Assembly (NCBI GenBank): GCA_965227445.1
Contig: OZ245751.1
Span: 1,240,001 to 1,304,000 of the forward strand
DNA from: DT-110 sp030148525
Lineage (GTDB): Bacteria > Bacteroidota > Bacteroidia > Chitinophagales > Saprospiraceae
Direction: 5' to 3'
DNA: 64,000 bases
Made by a program: the position numbers and the translations under genes
Notes under the pieces: model-generated
Told to the model about the DNA's origin: nothing
The model's database searches: none
The model's input: the letters and a program-made list of their open reading frames with translations, nothing else
Part shown: positions 7,088 through 16,243 of the stretch, in pieces
Layout: each line of letters starts with the position of its first letter
Numbering within the stretch: the stretch's first letter is position 1

Positions 7088-9175
7088 ATGTTTCAGAAAT
7101 CTTTTTTGATCGGTCTGCTTCTTCCGGTACTTTGCATACCACTAGACATTTTTTTATTCGGGGTTCGGCTGACGCTCACCCCTTTTTTGATAATCAACAA
7201 CTTAAGTCCACTGAGCAATAGTCGAAGTAGGCACAAAAAAGAGTTTTGTCTGGTAGTATGCGTGCTTTGTCTGGGAAGCTTTTCTGCTGTAGCCAATGAT
7301 GCCGTGCAGCAGCGCCTCGATTCCCTGGAGGCGGCCCTGCCCGCTATGGCTCCCGGCGAGGATAAGTTTCATACGATTACCGGTCTGGCCTTTGATTATG
7401 CCCGGCTGCAACCGGAGCGCGCTATGCATTTTGCGGAAGCGGCAAAAACTCTGGCCGATGAGCTGCAGGATGAGGAGTTACAGATGCGCACCAACTATTA
7501 TTTTGGCGTCATCCACAAAAACCTGGGTAATCACGAGCAGGCACTATCTCATTTTGAGCCTTATGCCGACTACTATACGGCGAAGGACGATAAGACCGAG
7601 ATTTGTTATGTGCGATACCAGACGGGAATCACCAAAGCAATGATGGGGAATTACCTGGAAGCGATCAAAGACCTGTACGTCAATATCAAAATGGCCCAGG
7701 AGTTGGGGTATGCCGATACGGAAGCCAACACCATGACCGCTATCGCCAGTATCTATCGGGAGATGGAAGAGTACGAGAAGGCCATTGCGATCAACGAAGA
7801 GGCCCACGACCTTTTCCAGGACCTGGACCATGTGAAAGGGATGGCACAGGCCCTGATCAATAATGGGAATATTTTCTCTTTACTCGATCAGCCCGACCGG
7901 GCCCTGGACGCTTACGGGCGGAGTTTGCAGTTGCTGGAGGGGACCAACGATATCTACTATCGAGCCTATACCTACCTCAATATGGGGGAGTTGCACATCA
8001 AAATGGAAGCCTGGGATAAGGCAGAAAGGGAACTCAACAAAAGTCTGCCCATGCTCCTGGAATTGGGGCAGTCGCGGGGCATCAGTGATTGCCGGCACCA
8101 CCTGGGGCAAATATACCTGAAAACGGGCCGGCCTTCGGCCGCGATACCGGAATTCGAATATGCGCTGGAGGTCGCCCGTCAGGGCAACATGCTGAAGAAC
8201 GAACGCAATGCGGTCGAAGGCTTGGCCAAGAGTTACGAGCAAGCGGGGGACTATCGATCCAGCACGGAATACTATAAGACCCTGACGGCCCTCTCCGATA
8301 GTATATTGAATGCCGAAATCACCAATCAGATCTCCGAGCTCAATGTGCAGTACGATACGGAGCGCAAGGAAAAGACGATTGCGCTGTTGGAAAAAGACCG
8401 CATGATCGCCCGCCGAAATCAGATCGTTCTGGGACTTAGCGGGCTGGTACTATTGTTGGTCGCTCTGGGTATCGGTCTGCTCTATCGCAATCGAAAGAAA
8501 CACATCCACCGCTTGCGCGAAAAGAATCAGGTGATCTCCAAAATGCTGGACGAAAAGGATTTTCTGCTGAGGGAAATTCATCACCGGGTCAAGAATAACC
8601 TGCAAATCATTTCCAGTCTGCTACAGTTGCAATCCCGTTACATTAAGGAGCCTACGGCCCTGCAGGCCCTGAACGAGGGGGAGAGTCGGGTGCGGTCCAT
8701 GTCGATCATCCACCAGCATCTGTATTCCTTTGATCGGGCCAGTGAGGTGCAGGTCAAGAATTACGTAGCTGACCTGTGCGCCTATATTCAGCAGTCGTTC
8801 AATATCGATGGCGATAAGATCAAGGTGCACGAAGAGGTAGAGCCCATGTACCTGGATGTATCGGTGATGATTCCTCTGGGCCTCATCCTCAACGAATTAC
8901 TGACGAATGCCTTTAAATACGCTTTTCCCGACGGAAAAGAAGGCAATATCTGGGTGCGTATCCACGAAAACAACGGGTACCTGGTCGTCAGTGTAAAAGA
9001 TGATGGTATTGGTATGCAGACTGATGCTGTGCAGCAGGGATTTGGCAGTCGCTTGATCCGTGCTTTCCTGAATAAGCTGGAAGCCGAATCAACTACTAAT
9101 AGCCAGGATGGCACGGAGGTAACAATTCGCATCGAACGCTACCAGCCGGAGACCATCCACGCCAAGAGCGCCTAA
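7088..9175 (+). CDS. TPR-containing sensor histidine kinase (HisKA_2 type)
   Basis: 695 residues. After a hydrophobic N-terminus comes a periplasmic sensor region with about six tetratricopeptide repeats (about 75-420, for example ALINNGNIFSLLDQPDRALD), a membrane segment near 445-466 (GLSGLVLLLVALGIGLLY), a short coiled coil, and a HisKA_2 dimerisation domain with phospho-acceptor His498 in REIHHRVKNNLQ. The HATPase domain follows, with the N box LNELLTNAFKYAF and G box DDGIGM. The likely signal peptide (FCLVVCVLCLGSFSAVA) lies ~55 residues inside the frame, so a start downstream of 7088, perhaps a TTG near 7186, is possible. The cognate regulator begins 17 bp after the stop. The signal sensed is unknown; TPRs suggest a protein partner. 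Confidence 0.88.
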   Translation: MFQKSFLIGLLLPVLCIPLDIFLFGVRLTLTPFLIINNLSPLSNSRSRHKKEFCLVVCVLCLGSFSAVANDAVQQRLDSLEAALPAMAPGEDKFHTITGLAFDYARLQPERAMHFAEAAKTLADELQDEELQMRTNYYFGVIHKNLGNHEQALSHFEPYADYYTAKDDKTEICYVRYQTGITKAMMGNYLEAIKDLYVNIKMAQELGYADTEANTMTAIASIYREMEEYEKAIAINEEAHDLFQDLDHVKGMAQALINNGNIFSLLDQPDRALDAYGRSLQLLEGTNDIYYRAYTYLNMGELHIKMEAWDKAERELNKSLPMLLELGQSRGISDCRHHLGQIYLKTGRPSAAIPEFEYALEVARQGNMLKNERNAVEGLAKSYEQAGDYRSSTEYYKTLTALSDSILNAEITNQISELNVQYDTERKEKTIALLEKDRMIARRNQIVLGLSGLVLLLVALGIGLLYRNRKKHIHRLREKNQVISKMLDEKDFLLREIHHRVKNNLQIISSLLQLQSRYIKEPTALQALNEGESRVRSMSIIHQHLYSFDRASEVQVKNYVADLCAYIQQSFNIDGDKIKVHEEVEPMYLDVSVMIPLGLILNELLTNAFKYAFPDGKEGNIWVRIHENNGYLVVSVKDDGIGMQTDAVQQGFGSRLIRAFLNKLEAESTTNSQDGTEVTIRIERYQPETIHAKSA

Positions 9176-9192
9176 ACGCAAGTTGCCGAACC

Positions 9193-9810
9193 ATGAAGGA
9201 CGTACCGAACATTCTGATCGTAGAGGATGAACCCCTCATCGCCGAAGATATTGTCGATCTGTGCCGAATGAATGGCTATGAGGTTTGTGGCATTGCGTAC
9301 CGGGCCACCCAGGCGATCCGTATGATCGAGGATCACCGACCTAATTTTATCCTCCTCGATATCAACCTCAATGACGATCTGGACGGTATCGAACTGGCGC
9401 AGTACCTGCGTAAGAACCACTCCCTGATTCCCTTTCTATACTTGACCTCCTATTCCGACCAGCAGACCCTGGCTAAGGCCCGGGCCACCTCGCCTCTGGG
9501 CTACATAGTGAAGCCCTTCTCCAAAGAGCAATTGTATTCCTCCATCGAAATAGCATGGGCCCAATACCGGAATGGCAAAACCCTGGAATTTGATGGCGAT
9601 CGATTGAATACCAAACTAAGTCAGCCCCTCAGTCCCCGGGAAATGGATGTGCTCGCCTGTGTCTATAAAGGCATCGGCAATAAAGGCATCGCCGAGCAGC
9701 TTTTCATCAGTGTCAACACCGTCAAGTACCACCTGAAAAATTTATACGACAAATTCGATGTCCACAACCGGGGCGAGCTGGTTTATCGGGTGAAGGAGAT
9801 GTTGGGGTAG
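9193..9810 (+). CDS. Response regulator, REC plus LuxR-type HTH
   Basis: 205 residues. Receiver domain 1-125 with the acidic pair Glu11-Asp12, phospho-acceptor Asp56 in FILLDINL, Thr85 and Lys107 (YIVKPF). A LuxR/GerE-type helix-turn-helix occupies about 145-203 (LSPREMDVLACVYKGIGNKG, then VNTVKYHLKNLYDKF). It follows the TPR histidine kinase by 17 bp and is almost surely its partner and a DNA-binding output. Its target genes cannot be read from the window. Confidence 0.93.
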   Translation: MKDVPNILIVEDEPLIAEDIVDLCRMNGYEVCGIAYRATQAIRMIEDHRPNFILLDINLNDDLDGIELAQYLRKNHSLIPFLYLTSYSDQQTLAKARATSPLGYIVKPFSKEQLYSSIEIAWAQYRNGKTLEFDGDRLNTKLSQPLSPREMDVLACVYKGIGNKGIAEQLFISVNTVKYHLKNLYDKFDVHNRGELVYRVKEMLG

Positions 9811-9853
9811 GGGAGGCAACAAGTGTTGCTTGCTTTCATACGGTTAGTTTCAC

Positions 9854-10034
9854 TCATCCGACTACTACGAATCCTGCCCAGTAGTAGGGTGGGTATTGTT
9901 TTGCCATTGTTCGTTGGGCTTGGGTCATAGCCCGGAATGGATCACCGTGGTCGAGGTAGAAGGTATAGAAGTGTACCATTAGTTCCTGGGTTTGTTGATC
10001 GGGCACTTTCCAATGGATGTCGATGAATAAAATT
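9854..10034 (-). pseudogene. C-terminal remnant of a CHAT-domain protease
   Basis: The minus strand reads HWKVPDQQTQELMVHFYTFY and ends PPYYWAGFVVVG, clearly homologous to the C-terminus of the intact CHAT protein at 31813-34764 (LWKVPDQQTSELMAAFY ... YPYYWSGFVLYQ). A stop lies just upstream and the catalytic His and Cys regions are missing. The IS at 10096 sits ~60 bp beyond its 5' side. This remnant ties the left region to the CHAT cluster at 26-37 kb. Confidence 0.85.
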
Positions 10035-10088
10035 TAGTAGTTTTTTTATAAAAGTATTAACTGATATTAGCTTTTAGCTAATGCTATT

Positions 10089-11441
10089 ACTAATACAATG
10101 GTTCGGTAGCAAATTAGGCCGCTATTTTACCCAAGCGCCTTATTCTCCGTTTTACTTTTCTAATTTTATCGGAATTAGGGTCAATTTCTAAGTTTGAAAT
10201 AAATATTTCAAGCATATATTCGTTGAGCAATTCCGTTTTCACATCGGCCATAGAAAATGAGGTTCGTTCATCTTTTGGCTTGTCCAGATGAAAGACAGCT
10301 TTTGCGATATTTACTGCCGTCAAAGAAGCATTATGATGAAAATGGAGCTTGCCTTGGGTCCTTGCCTGGCAGTGATTCAACCCAGTAAACTGCTTTGCAT
10401 CTCTGAATATGAACTCAATTTGGAACCTGGCCTTATAGAAAAGATAAATCTGCAACCCACCCTGTTTTAGATCCGTGCTGAATAAGAACTGGACCCTTCC
10501 ATTTGGTTCGCCATCGGTTAAAAACTCAATATAGCACAGCTTTATTTTGCGTTTTAGTTGGACATGATAGACCAGTCCTTCATACAGTACAACTTGATCA
10601 TCTTGATGAACTTTTTTGATCCTCCTTTTATCAACTTTTCGGGTATCGATTTTTCCATCGTAGAGTTTGGGTCGCCCCGGCTTACCAGTCGGCTTGGCGT
10701 GGTTAAGGTATCTCAGGTTTGCATCATTTCGAAGCTTGCTGATCAGGTGCAAAGGCGTTTTATTGAGGATAGCATCTACAAACTTCTGCTTAGCAAAAAA
10801 TCCATCAACGCACAAATAGTCTGCCATTTGCCCTAGTTCATGGGCTCTGGAAGTAACCATATCCGCATAGTGGTCGATACGGGTCCAGTCTTTAGCCTCC
10901 AAAGTCTTCTTATTGGGTGTCTGGACACTGAGTAGGTGGAAGCCCGTATTGTTTGCTATGTCGATAAGAGCTAATCCAGTAATTTCGAGGCCTCGCAAAC
11001 TCTTGCGGGCACAACCGCTGTAGAAGTAGTCGATGTTCGGGGTAGATTTTCCACTCTTGGGGATATAACTCGGATCGAGAGCCAGCACAGTATGGCCACT
11101 AAGATGATTTTGGGAAAGTGCAATGTTAAATGCCATGAAATCAAAGTCCTTCTCGTAATTATCTCGGTAGGACCGTTCATTATAAACGCCATACCTGGAT
11201 AGCCCTAAAAAATTATGACGGCCACGCATGATTAGAATGAGCAGGAAAATATGCTCCATAAATCGACGGCGGCAAACGTTGAGACCTTCTAATTGATTCA
11301 GTATATTTGCAATGAGCTTCCGGCTCTTTTCCATGGGGGGTTGGCTTTTGAGTTGTGGAAAACACAAAATCAACTTTCTCATGGAATTTTTAAAATCACC
11401 TCGCCATCTTCCTCATTTTACTACCGAACCATTGACTAATA
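10089..11441 (-). mobile_element. IS4-family insertion sequence, complete
   Basis: The element spans 10096-11434 (1339 bp). Its ends are the inverted repeats caatggttcggtag (10096-10109) and ctaccgaaccattg (11421-11434), and it is flanked by the 7-bp direct repeat actaata at 10089-10095 and 11435-11441. It carries one transposase gene on the minus strand. The perfect target duplication and intact transposase suggest a recent insertion. It landed in the 3' end of the neighbouring AT-rich gene. Confidence 0.92.
10114..11382 (-). CDS. IS4-family DDE transposase
   Basis: 422 residues. DDE residues are readable: Asp103 in VLALDPSYIPKSG, Asp193 in YLCVDGFFAKQ, and Glu323 within the diagnostic IS4 signature Y-x2-R-x3-E-x6-K (Tyr316, Arg319, Glu323, Lys330 in YKARFQIEFIFRDAK). 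The N-terminal helical region (about 20-95) is the usual DNA-binding part. The gene fills the element between its inverted repeats. All catalytic residues are present, so transposition competence is likely. Confidence 0.93.
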   Translation of the reverse strand: MRKLILCFPQLKSQPPMEKSRKLIANILNQLEGLNVCRRRFMEHIFLLILIMRGRHNFLGLSRYGVYNERSYRDNYEKDFDFMAFNIALSQNHLSGHTVLALDPSYIPKSGKSTPNIDYFYSGCARKSLRGLEITGLALIDIANNTGFHLLSVQTPNKKTLEAKDWTRIDHYADMVTSRAHELGQMADYLCVDGFFAKQKFVDAILNKTPLHLISKLRNDANLRYLNHAKPTGKPGRPKLYDGKIDTRKVDKRRIKKVHQDDQVVLYEGLVYHVQLKRKIKLCYIEFLTDGEPNGRVQFLFSTDLKQGGLQIYLFYKARFQIEFIFRDAKQFTGLNHCQARTQGKLHFHHNASLTAVNIAKAVFHLDKPKDERTSFSMADVKTELLNEYMLEIFISNLEIDPNSDKIRKVKRRIRRLGKIAA

Positions 11442-12600
11442 ATTCTTTAACTTCTGTTATTTCATTTTCAAGCTCTTTCAATTTGTCTTTATCGATTTTA
11501 TTGTTGAAAATAGTTTCACTTGAATTAATCTTTGCTTGAAATCCTTCTAAAAATGTTAAAAAAGTTTGTGTATATTTTTCTTCTAAAGCCTTAAATTCAT
11601 CATTTATTCTTGAAAAGTCTTTCGCTATCGAAATAGCTTTTAAAAGCTTATTGTCATTTTTTAGAGATTTAAATTTATATATTTCTTCACCAAATTTATT
11701 TTTAAGTTCAAGTTTTAGCTGTTCAGATAACAATAATTCTTGTTTATAGCCAAGTTGATTTATTAATTTTGTATGAAAGGTTTTTCCATCTTCAATCACT
11801 TGGTCATATTCTTTTTGCAGATCTAAATTGTTCACTTGATACTGTGTGACAAGGTTGTCAAGTTCTTTGTAGTAATCAATATATGGAGTAATTGATTGTA
11901 AAAAATCGTTAATTCGATCTTGTTTGATGCCGTCATCAATTTCTTTGGCTTTGTTTCCAATTGAAAGAAAATTTGCTGCCGAAGTTACTATATTAGATAC
12001 AATATTCGTTACTGTATTAGTTTTTAGTATCGTTGCAACAAATTCATTGTTCGTGATTTTGGATACGATTCTACCCCACAAGTTTTTTTCTTTTTGGGGA
12101 AGGTCTTTAGTAATGCTAGTAGCAACTTCTTCTTTAATTATCTCTATGAATTCGAATCCTAAGGCATTCGATGTTGGACTTCTGATGTTCATTAATTTTA
12201 AAATAAGATCTTCTCTTCTCCGGTCCTTAATGAAATTTATTACCTCAGATTGGAGTTTGTCTCCATTTTCAAGTGCATATTTTAGAGCATATATGGATTC
12301 TTCATATTCAGTGCTGTCTAAGTAAGTAAGCTCTTTCTTTATTTCATTATTTTCTTTTGATAGAGACTTAATTGTGTCTTCAATAGATTCAATATACTTT
12401 TGTTTTTCTTCGTAGAAATTTTCAAGTACATCATTTCTTATTTCCTCTCTAATTAATTGTCTTAGGTAGGTTGTGTCAATGAATGCAGAGTCCCTGCTGA
12501 ATGCTAATCCTTCTGTAACTTGCATTTGTTCTATTTGGTTCCCTGCAGCCTCAAAAGTGGTTATAAAAATTATTACAAGTAACGTAATTGTTTTTTGCAT
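11413..12600 (-). CDS. Exported coiled-coil protein, 3' end replaced by the IS
   Basis: 395 residues with a signal peptide (MQKTITLLVIIFITTFEAAG). The rest is almost wholly alpha-helical and rich in Lys/Glu/Asn, with long coiled-coil-like stretches (about 35-85 and 235-385) and a hydrophobic middle (VATILKTNTVTNIVSNIVTS, about 190-210). The gene is far more AT-rich than its neighbours, suggesting acquisition from elsewhere. The last seven codons (VNGSVVK) come from the IS inverted repeat. Joining across the IS and removing one target repeat gives KELLVIALAKS followed by a stop at about 10073, so only six residues of the original end were changed and the product may still work. No family recognised. 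Confidence 0.75.
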   Translation of the reverse strand: MQKTITLLVIIFITTFEAAGNQIEQMQVTEGLAFSRDSAFIDTTYLRQLIREEIRNDVLENFYEEKQKYIESIEDTIKSLSKENNEIKKELTYLDSTEYEESIYALKYALENGDKLQSEVINFIKDRRREDLILKLMNIRSPTSNALGFEFIEIIKEEVATSITKDLPQKEKNLWGRIVSKITNNEFVATILKTNTVTNIVSNIVTSAANFLSIGNKAKEIDDGIKQDRINDFLQSITPYIDYYKELDNLVTQYQVNNLDLQKEYDQVIEDGKTFHTKLINQLGYKQELLLSEQLKLELKNKFGEEIYKFKSLKNDNKLLKAISIAKDFSRINDEFKALEEKYTQTFLTFLEGFQAKINSSETIFNNKIDKDKLKELENEITEVKELLVNGSVVK

Positions 12601-13027
12601 TTTTTTATGATTTTAATCGGAAATGTCATTATTATTATTGCTGTATTTAGGTGTGTTTTTGCTAAGGGCATCAATTCTGATGACTTAATAGGGTAATTTT
12701 TAATTAATAGTGAAGCATACTCTTAATGCATGACTGAAAATAATATATAAATATTTATTAAAATCCAAGTCGCAGGGTTTTAGGCATAGCACTATCTGTT
12801 TAGCTCAGGTTCACCCCGGCTAAGGTTTATAAAAGTGGTCCAACATCTTTTTAAGAAATTACCAGTCAGGCTGGCAGTTCATCTATTTTAGTATTTCTGT
12901 TTTGGTTTTTAAGTTTCACCTAAATTAATGTTGTATTACTATACATGCACGTCTTAGTGCTCTTATCTTTTTGGCGAAAGCCAAAATACCCAGGCGTACG
13001 TACCAAAGCTTGGGTACTTCGCACATC
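12601..13027. other. AT-rich intergenic region
   Basis: No credible gene. An imperfect palindrome (gtaccaaagcttgggtac) lies at about 12999-13016, shortly before the 3' end of the OmpA-family gene. Nothing else can be supported. Confidence 0.5.
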
Positions 13028-15814
13028 TCAATTCCCTTCTGTTAGCTTGTCCGTTTTTTGTATACCCAATTCTTCGGTTGCGTCCCTCACCTCCGGCATC
13101 CGAAACACGATCTCTACCCGACGATTGCAGCGCCGACCGGCTTCGGTGGTATTATCGCACTCCGGATTAGCGCTGCCGTATCCGGTAGCCGTCACATGAT
13201 CGGCCGGAAAGCCACATTTCTCAATCAAATAGCGGCGAACGGATTCCGCCCGCTCGATGGATAGATGCAGATTTTCCGCTTCTGTACCCGTGCCGTCGGT
13301 ATGACCGGTTAGTTCGAGGCGAGCGCCCATGCGGATCGCAATTTTGGCCAGACGAGTCAGTTCCGGGTAAGCAGCTGACGGATGGTCAAATTCGGCAGTT
13401 CCGTTGTGAAAGGTGCTGTGGACTAACTCGAAGTGCTGACGGAGGTAATCAAAAGAAAGCAACCGAAAGGTATCGCGCATGATGGCGCCCCGCTCAGCTT
13501 CCCGCACGTGGTGGGTCGTATCGCGCTCTGAATAATAGCCCGGTATTTCCGGAAATAAACGCACTACCTGAGTACTGTCTTCTACCGTGTAGGTATAAGT
13601 ACCCTTGCGGGAAATAGGCTCGAAATGGACGTCTAGATCGTAATTGGCCGTAAATTCCATAAAGCCACCGCCTATTGGTTTGTTGTTCTCGTCAACTATT
13701 TGCCCGGCCAGGCGCAAGGCTTCAGGGAAAAGATCTGATTCCAGTTCTATTTCCCAGATATCCAATTGTTCGGAACATAGGTCAGCTCGTTCGAAGTATC
13801 CTACATTGGTGCTTTCGGCGAAATAGGTTAGTCCGCGGTCATTGGTCAGGGTACTGAATGGAAGACCTAGATTTTCCACCGGTCCGGCGCTGGACCAGTC
13901 TCCCGGATGTTGGTAGTTCAGACGGAACAGATCATTCTGTCCGAGGTTCTCATCTGTTCGATCAGAGACAAAAAAGAGCATTCGGCCCTGAAGTGCCATT
14001 AAAGGCATGGAAATATTGGTTTCACTCGTATCAGCTGACGCCAAAAGAGTGGTTGCCGTTCCGAATGTTCCCTCTTCGTTGCGTGTAGTGCCGGCAATGC
14101 CGATGGTCGGGCGTTGGAGTGGGGTAGGGGAACTCAGGAATTGGTTGAACAGCATTACCGAGTCGTTTGGGCTAATCCAGGCATGACCGGCAAAAGTTTT
14201 CGGGGTGGGAAAATGGTCCGGCTGCATCCAGGGTTCTCCCGCAGACATGCGATAGGTACGGTACAACCGGCCATTTGCCTTGAGCAATAACATCCGCCCC
14301 TGATGACTAATGGATAGCGGTACTACATCAGGACCGAGGGATAATTTGGGTTGGTGACTGGGCTTGCTCCAACCATTTTTCGTTTTTACGGATCTCATGA
14401 TTCGGGCCGACCCATCCTGTCGGTCCCTTCGTACAAAGAATACTTCCTCGGTATCGCCCCAGGAAATAAGCCCGTATTCATCGTGCGTCGGGGTATTCCA
14501 GGCAGTAGCCCGGGTAATTTTTGCACCCTCGCTACTGGTACGGTTTAATAATGTAGTGTATTCTTCAAACCACCGGTCCTTGTGTACCTGAAATTCGAAT
14601 GGGTTGGCACACACCATACTATCCCGGAAAAAAGGGCGTAGAACACGCAGGGCTCGCCTGGCATCATCGTATTGTTGATTACGGGAAAAAGCATTCAGGA
14701 CATTTCGGGTAACCTCATATGTGAGTTTGTGCTCAGGATAGATAGCTGCCAGTTCCGATAAATCGCCAATAAGTTGGGCGGTATCTAAGACTGACCCTCC
14801 ACAGCCGGCAACTCCTTCCTGAATTTGATATAAGCGCAGGATATGCATTAGTCGTACCTCTTCTGGCTCGGAAAGATTATCCTGATCGGGATTGGTCAGC
14901 CAGGTGAAGACAATCTGATTTGATATCTCTACGTCTAAAGCTGAATGAGGGTATTCCCGATGAAAGGCCAACAGGGATGCAAGATCTCCGGAGCAGAGGG
15001 CATCCTTAGCCTGCGAGAACCAACAGTCCTTCGTGACCGACTGATCCTGGAAGTCTTGCAGGAAAGTATCCATGGCGCAATAGGATTTGTGCCACTTGAA
15101 AATTGGCCAACTGTCTTCCTGGACCTGCCAAAACGCGTCGTAGTTTTTAGACAGGACAGACTCCGTGTACCGTTCGCGGATAATGCGTACATCATCGAAG
15201 TGTATTCGCCGATACTCAGGAAGCTGCAACGTCCCCAAATACGAACGATCTGTATTTTGGGCGAAATCCTCTTCGGATAGTATTGTATATTCTGCAGGTT
15301 CCCAGGAGGCATCTCTGCGGCTGTTGAAAACAATGTTTGCTGGATTGATGGTCTTATTTACAATTAACCGCCGAAGGCTATCGATCGCCATTTCTGACCA
15401 ACAGCCCGATTGCTCCTCCAATTGCACCAATTGGGGGATTCGACCGGAAGTCATCATGGTCCCAAATACTTTTTGCTGTAGTCCCCGACGAGTATTTCGA
15501 ATATCTCCGGCAGAAGCCTGGTATTTCTTGAGTTTGATTAATTGTTGACGGGATAACTGTTGTACTTCTCCTTCCAACGCACACATGTCCTCCTGGACCT
15601 CCAACCAGTTATTAACAGTATTGTCCGCATTCATTTGAATTGCACTGAGGTAGTAGCGAGCTCCCGGGCCATAAGTTGGGTGGTTTTTAGCTTTCGCAAA
15701 AAGCGCTTCCGCTTTGTCTGTTTCTCCGTTATGTAAATAACGAACCGCTCTAGGGAAGGTACAGCTGGTTCCGTAAAAAATGAGGAATAATATGAGTACG
15801 ATGTATGGACGCAT
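13028..15814 (-). CDS. OmpA-family lipoprotein with PD40-like repeats
   Basis: 928 residues. Lipoprotein signal with lipobox ending at Cys18 (FYGTSC). A TPR-like helical region follows (about 20-420), then a beta-propeller-like region with PD40/WD40-type strands (about 430-690, for example DEYGLISWGDTEEVFFVRRD and GRMLFFVSDRTDENLGQND), a carboxypeptidase-regulatory-like beta domain (about 705-770, AGQIVDENNKPIGGG) and a C-terminal OmpA peptidoglycan-binding domain (about 795-910: LTGHTDGTGTEAENLHLS, ATGYGSANP, RRCNRRVEIVF). This architecture is common in Bacteroidota, where related proteins (PorE-like) tether T9SS or envelope complexes to peptidoglycan. An outer-membrane, periplasm-facing location is inferred. 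The gene stands alone on its strand. Confidence 0.85.
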   Translation of the reverse strand: MRPYIVLILFLIFYGTSCTFPRAVRYLHNGETDKAEALFAKAKNHPTYGPGARYYLSAIQMNADNTVNNWLEVQEDMCALEGEVQQLSRQQLIKLKKYQASAGDIRNTRRGLQQKVFGTMMTSGRIPQLVQLEEQSGCWSEMAIDSLRRLIVNKTINPANIVFNSRRDASWEPAEYTILSEEDFAQNTDRSYLGTLQLPEYRRIHFDDVRIIRERYTESVLSKNYDAFWQVQEDSWPIFKWHKSYCAMDTFLQDFQDQSVTKDCWFSQAKDALCSGDLASLLAFHREYPHSALDVEISNQIVFTWLTNPDQDNLSEPEEVRLMHILRLYQIQEGVAGCGGSVLDTAQLIGDLSELAAIYPEHKLTYEVTRNVLNAFSRNQQYDDARRALRVLRPFFRDSMVCANPFEFQVHKDRWFEEYTTLLNRTSSEGAKITRATAWNTPTHDEYGLISWGDTEEVFFVRRDRQDGSARIMRSVKTKNGWSKPSHQPKLSLGPDVVPLSISHQGRMLLLKANGRLYRTYRMSAGEPWMQPDHFPTPKTFAGHAWISPNDSVMLFNQFLSSPTPLQRPTIGIAGTTRNEEGTFGTATTLLASADTSETNISMPLMALQGRMLFFVSDRTDENLGQNDLFRLNYQHPGDWSSAGPVENLGLPFSTLTNDRGLTYFAESTNVGYFERADLCSEQLDIWEIELESDLFPEALRLAGQIVDENNKPIGGGFMEFTANYDLDVHFEPISRKGTYTYTVEDSTQVVRLFPEIPGYYSERDTTHHVREAERGAIMRDTFRLLSFDYLRQHFELVHSTFHNGTAEFDHPSAAYPELTRLAKIAIRMGARLELTGHTDGTGTEAENLHLSIERAESVRRYLIEKCGFPADHVTATGYGSANPECDNTTEAGRRCNRRVEIVFRMPEVRDATEELGIQKTDKLTEGN

Positions 15815-16243
15815 GAATAGGGTTTGCTAACTGGGTTAGATGCATAAAGGGATTGCTATAGCTCTGGCTTGTCAGATCTATACAAATCAGTACAATAATA
15901 AATTCAGTACTGGAAATAAAAGTTAGCCAGGTGCGCTGGCAATAGGTAGGCTGTTGAACATGTTGTTTTGGGTTTCAGGTTAATAACTCTGATAAGTTAA
16001 ATGGACTTATTGATAATAAAAAATACAATACGACGTAAATAAATTGTTATTTGTAAAATACGCCTTAGGGATTACCTAATCTTGGGTATCTTTTGTTGTT
16101 CAGTCTGGGGTTTATTTGTGTTAAATGAGTTTTTGTGTAGGTAAAAAACGCTGATTAATAATTTAGAAAATCCCACCGCGCGAAGCGGAGGGATAAAAAA
16201 AAACTCAGTAAACCCCAAAAGTCTTTCCACGAATTAGCCGGGC
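15815..16243. other. Intergenic region with one short palindrome
   Basis: AT-rich, no credible gene. A small hairpin (ccgc gcgaa gcgg) lies at about 16175-16190, next to a run of A at 16195-16204. The T-run on the minus strand precedes the hairpin rather than following it, so I do not call it a terminator. Confidence 0.4.

Noticed and set aside
9822..9835. gcaacaagtgttgc palindrome as terminator of the response regulator
   Set aside because: Stem is short and no T-run follows.
10096..11434. IS4-family copy as source of the MITE-like element at 2114
   Set aside because: Inverted ends are unrelated (caatggttcggtag versus aggattgtacgaaac) and target duplications differ in length.
16172..16204. 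Hairpin with adjacent A-run as terminator of the minus-strand gene
   Set aside because: On the minus strand the T-run comes before the hairpin, the wrong order for a terminator.
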